DNA from: Alteromonadales bacterium alter-6D02 | GTDB taxonomy: Bacteria > Pseudomonadota > Gammaproteobacteria > Enterobacterales > Psychrobiaceae | DNA length: 51,589 bases | Assembly: GCA_002835545.1 (NCBI GenBank) | Contig: PIZK01000017.1 | Span: 1 to 51,589, forward strand | Direction of reading: 5' to 3' | Part shown: positions 46,335 through 51,589 of the stretch, in pieces | Layout: the number at the start of each line of letters is the position of its first letter | How positions within the stretch are numbered: position 1 is the stretch's first letter | Made by a program: the position numbers and the translations under genes | The notes under the pieces: model-generated | Databases searched by the model: none | What the model was told of the DNA's origin: nothing | The model's input: the letters and a program-made list of their open reading frames with translations, nothing else

Positions 46335-46598
46335 GTGGTACCGATAATAAGGAGGATGGCATCAACAAAATGAGAGGAGCAATAACGAGAAGAACAACAA
46401 CTAAAAATAGCTAACCACTTGATATAACGTGAACACACGTTATGCACGAACACGACTCGGCTTGAGTTTATTATTCAGGCTTGATCACCACTGGTACACC
46501 TTGCACTATTTACTATAAAAGGAAGGGCTTCGGGCTTGTCCAACACCCGAATAAGGTGTCGGCTGCGCGACACCTATTCTTGTTTGTTAGGTTTTGGA

Positions 46599-47375
46599 CT
46601 AATACGCTGATAGAAACTTGCTTATTACAGAGCAACAAACTTCAGGATATTCTTTATGAGCCTCATGCTCAGCAAATGGAATGTTCATAAATTTTGAATT
46701 TTCTATTTCTTCTACTAGCGCAACAGCCTCTCCGAGAGAAAACAAGAAATCATCATCACCACGCATTACAAGCGCCGGGCACTTAATGTCACCTACGTCA
46801 TTATTTGGGTAACCTGTCGAAGTCATATCCAGCCAGACGTTCTTTACTTTATTTACTAACAAATCAAAATCTGGTTGTGGATTTGATCGGTTGTAAGATG
46901 CAACCGCATCAGGAAACATTCCTTCCCAGTCGCCAGATGTGACACCAGCCAAGAAGTCGACAGATGGGTCACCTTTTTCTAAACGCCACTGTGAACCTAA
47001 AGTAATTAACTGTTTTACCTTTGAGTTTTCTGATGCTGCTAAGCGATAACTCACAATACCACCATCACTGAAACCTAATAAAGAATAAGAATAAATATCC
47101 AGATGATTTACAACAGCTTCGATATCGCTTTGGTATTGAGCGTAGCTTAGTTCTTTATCGCCTACAGTAGATTTCCCATGGCCTCTAAGGTCAATACCAA
47201 TGATCTGATAGTCAGATGGTATACTCCCGAGAAGGCAGTTAAAGTCGAGCATGCTCCCAAAGCCGCCATGTAATAGAACAAGGGGCTTTCCATTTAGGTT
47301 ACCCATAATTTCATAATAAAGTTCCGCACCGTCAAGACTTAAATAGTGTCCATTTTTATGTGTAAAAGCTAACAA
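46599..47375 (-). CDS. Alpha/beta hydrolase (integron cassette)
   Basis: A 258-residue hydrolase. The oxyanion motif HGGFGS is near residue 36, the nucleophile Ser103 is in LLGFSDGGI, the acid is in MRGDDDFLF (about 208) and the His is in AEHEAH (237 or 240). There is no signal peptide. The gene and its attC are oriented the same way, as normal for a cassette. The substrate is unknown; esterase or lactone hydrolase activity is possible. Confidence 0.88.
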   Translation of the reverse strand: MLAFTHKNGHYLSLDGAELYYEIMGNLNGKPLVLLHGGFGSMLDFNCLLGSIPSDYQIIGIDLRGHGKSTVGDKELSYAQYQSDIEAVVNHLDIYSYSLLGFSDGGIVSYRLAASENSKVKQLITLGSQWRLEKGDPSVDFLAGVTSGDWEGMFPDAVASYNRSNPQPDFDLLVNKVKNVWLDMTSTGYPNNDVGDIKCPALVMRGDDDFLFSLGEAVALVEEIENSKFMNIPFAEHEAHKEYPEVCCSVISKFLSAY

Positions 47376-47411
47376 ATCTCAACTCCTTATTGATGTGAGA
47401 AAACTAAAAAA

Positions 47412-47512
47412 ACCTAACGCCCGCATAAGGGGCTGATAATTGTTGGCTAAAATGTGAAACGAAGTGGAACTGAGCCAACTGTTAGCAGTCCCGCTTTAGT
47501 TACTTGTTAGGT
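47412..47512 (-). other. attC site C
   Basis: A 101-base site bounded by acctaac (minus R' GTTAGGT) and gttaggt (minus R'' ACCTAAC). Both boxes fit the consensus. Inner arms AGCCAACTGTTAGCAG and GCTGATAATTGTTGGCT pair. Nearly the same sequence recurs at 51342, which marks a species-typical attC family. The stop of the next gene lies inside it. Confidence 0.92.
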
Positions 47513-48471
47513 GAATTTTCACCAATATACCATTCAATTGCTTTTTTTACTGAATGTGGGTACCAAGTTCCAACTCGAGGATCCATAATATTTCCCCCTA
47601 ATGAAACCTCAGATTCAGAAGCTTGATTATAATATTCTACAATAGACTGATTAATATTTTTTCCATCTAGTTTTTTCAACATAATGATTGCCATTACTTT
47701 AGCTACGTCACTACTTTTATCACTTTTAATGAATGAGACTAGTTGTTTTGTTCGGCTCGTGTCAGACGAGACAGATAATGCTCTTACGGCAGATATCTCG
47801 GCATGAAAGAACTGACTTGTTAAGAATGGTTGTAGCACATCAAATTTTACGGGGTGCTCTATAAGAAATGCAGTTTCTAAAGCTGCATGTTGCGCGAAAA
47901 ACAACTCAAAATCACTTGCGCTTGCTTGAGGAGACAAAATTGCAACCCTTTCATTAAGCGGAGCAATGATACTTTCTTTTATAGTTTCAGAGTTACACTC
48001 TGAACCATGCATTTTATCAAAAATACAAACTTGTGTTTTTACATAGTTATCACTTTGGGCTTTCGCTAGATGTAATGAATGACGGTATGTTGCAGCGACA
48101 TAACCATCATCTAATATTTCAGCATAGCCAGCAGTTGGACTTGCGATTTTATAGTTATCCCCTTGCTTTAAAAGAAACACATAGACATTTACACCATCTT
48201 TAAGCCAAAAACCATGCTCGTCTGACTCACTATTTGTAGATGCAACGTTGTACAGATAAAAGTCATCAACAAGAATATTTGAATGCGGTTTTTCCCCAGC
48301 AATATGTTCCATTAATTCTAACTTGAGAGAATTACCTGAGTTTTTTATTACTTTGAAAAGAGCGAAGCTGTTCGAACCTTTAACTACTTCTCCGTGCCAA
48401 GGTTCATCCCAAGTATGCGCTAAAGATTTAAAACAATATAGAATTGTGATTATTATAACTAGAATTCGCAC
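47500..48471 (-). CDS. Exported protein of unknown function (integron cassette)
   Basis: About 323 residues. I start it at the GTG at 48471, seven bases after aagga, giving the signal peptide MRILVIIITILYCFKSLAHT; a longer frame to 48489 begins inside attC. The N-terminal half is beta-rich with two Cys (QVCIFDKMHGSEC). The C-terminal half is helical, with HEAT-like stretches (TAFLIEHPVKFDVLQPFL, AEISAVRALSVSSD, VAKVMAIIMLKKLDG). I do not recognise a family. It is probably periplasmic. Confidence 0.7.
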   Translation of the reverse strand: MRILVIIITILYCFKSLAHTWDEPWHGEVVKGSNSFALFKVIKNSGNSLKLELMEHIAGEKPHSNILVDDFYLYNVASTNSESDEHGFWLKDGVNVYVFLLKQGDNYKIASPTAGYAEILDDGYVAATYRHSLHLAKAQSDNYVKTQVCIFDKMHGSECNSETIKESIIAPLNERVAILSPQASASDFELFFAQHAALETAFLIEHPVKFDVLQPFLTSQFFHAEISAVRALSVSSDTSRTKQLVSFIKSDKSSDVAKVMAIIMLKKLDGKNINQSIVEYYNQASESEVSLGGNIMDPRVGTWYPHSVKKAIEWYIGENSPNK

Positions 48472-48487
48472 TCGAACTTCCTTATTC

Positions 48488-48579
48488 ACCTAACGCTTTG
48501 CTAAGTGGAAAATAATGGTTGGCTATAATCGCAAAGCGATGGCCAACTGTTATTTTTCCGTTTAAGCAACTTGTTATAT
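48488..48579 (-). other. attC site D
   Basis: A 92-base site between acctaac (48488) and gttatat (48573). Arms GTTGGCTATAATCGC and GCGATGGCCAAC pair around a short loop. Minus-strand orientation. Confidence 0.88.
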
Positions 48580-49167
48580 TTATTTACAGTAATTCTCTAT
48601 AACTTGATAGTCTTTAACTTCTACTTTTGTGTAGTTATCTGAGCCGTTTCCTACAATTTCGAAAAGTTTTACACCACAAGTTTCTTTACCGTTAGGTAAT
48701 TCTATATAGTCATAAAGGGCTTCATAATTAGTGTTTGCTACAGGGGTAAAAGAAACTATTTTACGACACCAAGAATATAAAGCTCCCCCTGAATCAGTTT
48801 GACCTGGAGCGAAGCCACTAATACCGACACCATTAAATTGAAATAAGAATTTATTATTCGCTGGAATATATACTTCATTTTGATGTGAGTCGCTTATATT
48901 TTCATTATATGCAGGCATCCCGATACGGCTTAAACTACGAACTAAATTCGCCTTAGAGCCAAGTGTAGCAATATGAGCTAAACCTTCTCCATGAAAATCA
49001 GTAGATATACATTCTTTTGCGCTACCTTCACTGATAAAGTTATTATTGCTTGGAACAGAAACGAGTCTCAACTTTGCATTAACCGAATTTGGAAGGGGTT
49101 CTAAATACTGACTGCTAGCACACCCTGTTAAAGCTATAACAGCTAAACTCAATAAACATTTTTTCAC
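48580..49167 (-). CDS. Lipoprotein of unknown function (integron cassette)
   Basis: A 195-residue lipoprotein with signal MKKCLLSLAVIALTGCASS and lipobox ALTGC; Ser at +2 or +3 and no Asp suggest outer-membrane sorting. The mature part has five Cys besides the lipid Cys and a strand-rich pattern (KLRLVSVPSNNNF, NKFLFQFNGVGISGFAPG, YDYIELPNGKETCG). Family not recognised. Confidence 0.75.
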   Translation of the reverse strand: MKKCLLSLAVIALTGCASSQYLEPLPNSVNAKLRLVSVPSNNNFISEGSAKECISTDFHGEGLAHIATLGSKANLVRSLSRIGMPAYNENISDSHQNEVYIPANNKFLFQFNGVGISGFAPGQTDSGGALYSWCRKIVSFTPVANTNYEALYDYIELPNGKETCGVKLFEIVGNGSDNYTKVEVKDYQVIENYCK

Positions 49168-49197
49168 TTTTTATAATTCTCCATAATTTGATTATAA

Positions 49198-49298
49198 ATA
49201 TAACGCCTCGTTAAGAGGCAAATAATATGTTGGCTAAAATAAGCGACGCAGGAGCAAAAGCCAACTGTTATTTGTCCTGCTTTAACGACTTGTTAGAT
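49198..49298 (-). other. attC site E
   Basis: A 101-base site between atataac (minus R' GTTATAT) and gttagat (minus R'' ATCTAAC). Arms ATGTTGGCTaaaat and aaaAGCCAACTGTTATTTG pair. The methyltransferase frame continues into it and stops at 49268. Confidence 0.9.
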
Positions 49299-50455
49299 GC
49301 ACTGTTACACCAAGCCTTGTATGTTGGTGTAATAATCTCTTTTGTTAAAAACTCAATTACTGGAACACAAACGGCATCCCCCATGGCAAAAAAACCTTTA
49401 TTTTGATTTTCTGGTAATAAAAAATCATCTCGAACACCTTGTAGCCTCGCATATTCTCTAGGCGAAACTAACCTTACACTCCAGTCATTGAATCCTGCTT
49501 GAATTAAGATCTGTTTACTAGAACCACCTCTTGGAGTTCTTAAACAACCCGCAAGGCCATCAGTTCTTAATTCAGCCATAGATTGGCCTTTCCGCATTCG
49601 CCGAAAAACAGTGCCATACGAAAAATGATCTTGTGAAGTCATGGCTATTAATTTTTCTTGGTGTGCGGGACTCATTTGATTAAAAATATGTTCTTTACGT
49701 TCAGCTGACCACCAATGCTTAGAATCAGGCTCTATTTCTGTTTCTATAATGTCAGCTAAATCCATTTCTCTTTGATTTTGTAGCTTTATATCAAAAAGTG
49801 CCCAATTTAAAGACTCATCGTTTAAAACCGCATTTTTTATTTTTGAGGATCTTAATTCTGGTTGTTCTTCAAAAATAGCCCACCAGTTATCTAGGATATT
49901 TTGATTGTCTTTTATTTTCATCACAGAAGGAGCCAAGCTTTTTTCTACTGCAATAACAAACACTCTCGGCCTACTTTGAGGAGTAAAATATGAAGCGTCT
50001 ATTTCTACTATATCAACATAATAATCAAGCTCAGATAGCCGCCTTACTGTATTTAAAACGTCTTGCCCCTTATGTGACGTAAGAAAGCCTTTTACATTCT
50101 CTAATTGAATGATTTTTGGGTGCGAGTTACTTTTCTTCTTGTTTTCTACAATGGATAAAAATGCTTCAAGCGTCCCTGATTCTTTACCAGCCAAACCAGC
50201 CCTAGCACCTGCAACAGATAAATCAGTACATGGAAATGAAGCCGTATATAAAAAAGCATCATTCGGCACGATGTTCTCATCATTGACAACATCCCAGATA
50301 TCACCCAGCCAAAAATGACTATCGCCATAATTTTCAACGTAAGTATCTTTTTTATCTTGTGATATATCATTTGCCCAGACGCATTCCCATGCGTCGATAG
50401 CTAAGCCCTCTCTCACAAGGCCAACTCCAGCAAAAAATTCAGCGAAACTCTTCAT
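49268..50455 (-). CDS. DNA (cytosine-5-)-methyltransferase
   Basis: A 395-residue C5 methyltransferase. Motif I is FAEFFAGVGLVREGL, motif IV has catalytic Cys76 in SFPCTDLS, motif VI is QLENVKGF (Glu119) and motif VIII is QSRPRVFV. The C-terminal motifs IX-X are VSPREYARLQGV and FFAMGDAVCVPV. The target domain lies about 180-300. The last eight codons (NKSLKQDK) come from attC sequence. It is the last gene of the C-R-M operon, two bases after the endonuclease gene, and would protect the host. The recognition site cannot be read. Confidence 0.93.
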   Translation of the reverse strand: MKSFAEFFAGVGLVREGLAIDAWECVWANDISQDKKDTYVENYGDSHFWLGDIWDVVNDENIVPNDAFLYTASFPCTDLSVAGARAGLAGKESGTLEAFLSIVENKKKSNSHPKIIQLENVKGFLTSHKGQDVLNTVRRLSELDYYVDIVEIDASYFTPQSRPRVFVIAVEKSLAPSVMKIKDNQNILDNWWAIFEEQPELRSSKIKNAVLNDESLNWALFDIKLQNQREMDLADIIETEIEPDSKHWWSAERKEHIFNQMSPAHQEKLIAMTSQDHFSYGTVFRRMRKGQSMAELRTDGLAGCLRTPRGGSSKQILIQAGFNDWSVRLVSPREYARLQGVRDDFLLPENQNKGFFAMGDAVCVPVIEFLTKEIITPTYKAWCNSASNKSLKQDK

Positions 50456-50457
50456 AT

Positions 50458-51012
50458 TTAGTTCTTTATTAAGTTAGAAATAATTGCATCATCCCTAAAA
50501 ACTAGTTTACCGTTTTGGATTTCTAAAATTAAAGTGCCATTAGCATTCACAAAACCAAAAGGAATATTCTTCCTGAATCTTTGTCTTCTCTGTTCCGAAG
50601 GAACAGACGAATTATAGTTTTGAAAATAAAGAGGCTCCCACACTTTAAAATATTTGGGTGCCAAAATATTTCCTGGTATTACTCTTACGGTCACATTTTC
50701 ATACGTATCAGAATAAGAGCAAAATAGATGATTGACTATACAATCCTCTTTTAGCTTTTCTGCTCCTGTATTTAAATGGTATTGGTACTCATAAGACCCA
50801 CCTTGTTTAGCTGACTTAACTTCCCAGCCATCTAAATCTGCGCCAGTAGTTCCTGCTCCAGAACGTTCAACTAACAATGCGCCAAATAATTCCCATAAAA
50901 CTGACTGTACTGAGCCCGCCACTTTTAAATTATGTTTAATTAGCAACGAAATTTTCTCTTCATCATAGATATGACGAGAATAAAAATTATAAGCTGTATC
51001 TATACTATTCAA
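50458..51012 (-). CDS. Type II restriction endonuclease, PD-(D/E)XK type
   Basis: A 184-residue protein. The likely catalytic core is GADLDGWEVKSAKQ (Asp59 or Asp61, Glu64, Lys66), followed by QYHLNTGAEKL. It lies between a controller gene, whose end it overlaps by eight bases, and a cytosine methyltransferase gene two bases away, which makes the restriction role clear. I cannot name an isoschizomer group. No truncation is seen. Confidence 0.85.
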   Translation of the reverse strand: MNSIDTAYNFYSRHIYDEEKISLLIKHNLKVAGSVQSVLWELFGALLVERSGAGTTGADLDGWEVKSAKQGGSYEYQYHLNTGAEKLKEDCIVNHLFCSYSDTYENVTVRVIPGNILAPKYFKVWEPLYFQNYNSSVPSEQRRQRFRKNIPFGFVNANGTLILEIQNGKLVFRDDAIISNLIKN

Positions 51013-51238
51013 TGTAACCTCCTATGTTTTTAAGGAGGTCACAAGGCTCTACCGATAGAGCATTTGCAAGTTTGACAATATTCATCAAACTAATATTGCG
51101 CTGCCCACGCTCAACAGAGCTAATATAGGTTCTATCAAGACCAGCGATTTCAGCTAGTTTCTCTTGACTTAGACCAAGTTCAGTTCTGCTTTTTAGAACT
51201 ATTTTTCCAAAAGCTTTTAATACAGAATCTTCTTCCAC
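51005..51238 (-). CDS. Restriction-modification controller protein (XRE family)
   Basis: A 77-residue helix-turn-helix protein of C-protein size: FGKIVLKSRTELGLSQEKLA, then IAGLDRTYISSVERGQRNIS and LANALSVEPCDLL. The start is GTG at 51238 with aaggagg four bases upstream. It is first in the C-R-M operon, behind a canonical C-box, so it probably activates itself and the endonuclease at low level and represses at high level. This delays cutting until methylation is complete after cassette entry. Confidence 0.92.
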   Translation of the reverse strand: MEEDSVLKAFGKIVLKSRTELGLSQEKLAEIAGLDRTYISSVERGQRNISLMNIVKLANALSVEPCDLLKNIGGYIE

Positions 51239-51242
51239 GAGA

Positions 51243-51261
51243 CCTCCTTAATTTGAGGAGG
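51243..51261 (-). promoter_or_regulatory. Hairpin over the controller gene ribosome site
   Basis: On the minus strand CCTCCT-caaatta-AGGAGG is a perfect six-base stem whose right arm is the ribosome site of the controller gene. Pairing would hide it, giving a second, translational brake. Inference from sequence only. Confidence 0.5.
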
Positions 51262-51278
51262 AATCATGAATTCTTGAT

Positions 51279-51308
51279 GATTATAAGTCTACGGACTATG
51301 AGTCACAA
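51279..51308 (-). promoter_or_regulatory. C-box operator and promoter of the restriction-modification operon
   Basis: On the minus strand: GACTCATAGTC, spacer CGTA, then GACTTATAATC. These are two C-boxes of the GACT-N3-AGTC type, the second with one mismatch. A promoter overlaps them: TTGTGA (51303-51308), exactly 17 bases, then a perfect TATAAT (51280-51285). The leftmost box covers the -10. The arrangement matches controller-protein operators known from PvuII-type systems. Confidence 0.85.
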
Positions 51309-51341
51309 TAGCGAGTGAGGGGAAATATGGAGTTTGGGTGC

Positions 51342-51442
51342 ATCTAACGCCCAATTAAGGGGCTGATAATTGTTGGCTAAAATGTGAAGCGAAGCGAAAC
51401 TGAGCCAACTGTTAGCAGTCCCGCTTTAATTACTTGTTAGGT
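51342..51442 (-). other. attC site F
   Basis: A 101-base site between atctaac (minus R' GTTAGAT) and gttaggt (minus R'' ACCTAAC). It is about nine-tenths identical by eye to attC C at 47412, including the middle (gttggctaaaatgtgaa). It closes the next, incompletely seen cassette. Confidence 0.92.
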
Positions 51443-51576
51443 GTTTTATGCACCGATTCGAAAACAGCAGCTACTTTTTTGTATGATTCAGGGAAGTAAC
51501 AATAACCTTTACTGTTAATATTTAATTTTTCCGATTTTATATACAGATTGAAACTAGGGCCATCACAAATTGCCCC
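51430..51576 (-). pseudogene. End of a further cassette gene, possibly broken
   Basis: A minus-strand frame ends inside attC F (TAA 51430-51432) and reads ICDGPSFNLYIKSEKLNINS, then KGYCYFPESYKKVAAVFESV and HKTPNK. It looks coding, with two Cys and many Lys and Tyr. Going upstream it meets TAG at 51577-51579 with no ATG, GTG or TTG in between. So it is either a gene broken by a stop, or its start uses an unusual codon or a frame change near the window edge. Family unknown. Confidence 0.4.
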
Positions 51577-51589
51577 CTAGTTGTTTTCC

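Larger units (their letters stand above)
45897..46578 (+). mobile_element. IS91-derived element, copy B (about 682 bases)
   Basis: The ends match copy A: left cttattgaacgaagcc, right hairpin GGTGTC-ggctgcgc-GACACC-tatt next to CTTG (46579). It keeps the N-terminal part of a tyrosine recombinase gene fused out of frame to the last 29 codons of a transposase gene. An internal deletion has removed the rest, so it cannot move by itself. It lies in attC B at the same place as copy A lies in attC A. Confidence 0.7.

Noticed and set aside
46481-46690. Plus-strand frame of 69 codons across the end of IS copy B
   Set aside because: It crosses the element end, the R'' box and the antisense of the hydrolase gene, so it is a chance frame.
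1-51589. tRNA, rRNA or riboswitch genes
   Set aside because: I found no cloverleaf, rRNA block or recognisable riboswitch by reading; a covariance-model scan would be needed to exclude small ones.

Overview
The window comes from a low-GC gammaproteobacterium, most likely a marine member of the Alteromonadales; Colwellia/Thalassotalea relatives would fit. This rests on gene content and order: bcp-gcvR-dapA-bamC, pspF divergent from pspABC and next to sapABCDF, cheV, rnb, and the small DUF3010 and DUF3545 families. It is not a phylogenetic result.

Layout. Positions 1-34350 are mostly ordinary chromosome. They hold the metH 3' end followed by a tandem hairpin repeat, a deoxynucleoside kinase, a YgjP-like metallopeptidase, cheV, a heparinase-like protein, RNase II, a pentapeptide-repeat potassium channel and a chemoreceptor. 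Next come the arsenic operon arsR-gapdh-arsJ (arsenate detoxification through 1-arseno-3-phosphoglycerate export), a 5'-nucleotidase-like enzyme, an exported methyltransferase-like protein, bamC/dapA/gcvR/bcp, the phage-shock genes with a visible sigma-54 promoter, the Sap ABC transporter and ppiC. A TetR gene then faces a three-gene trans-envelope module (RND permease, LolA-like periplasmic protein, outer-membrane barrel). Three matching palindromes tie the regulator to that module.

Positions 34380-42000 form an accessory, decaying stretch on the minus strand. An S66 peptidase and a methyltransferase each carry a one-base frameshift, a GNAT gene has a TGA where its family has Trp, and a yefM-yoeB toxin-antitoxin pair survives only as fragments. 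Intact neighbours include a GrpB-like protein, a rhombotarget-type lipoprotein overlapping a membrane protein, a LysE exporter and small membrane proteins. An S9 peptidase follows.

Positions 44300 to the end are the distal part of a chromosomal integron. Six attC sites, all reading on the minus strand and resembling Vibrio repeats, separate cassettes for a DUF6435 protein, an alpha/beta hydrolase, two exported proteins of unknown function, a complete C-protein-controlled restriction-modification system, and a further truncated gene. The integrase must lie to the right, outside the window. A TacA-TacT toxin-antitoxin pair sits at the outer end of the array. Two attC sites are each interrupted at the same place by deletion derivatives of one IS91-like element.
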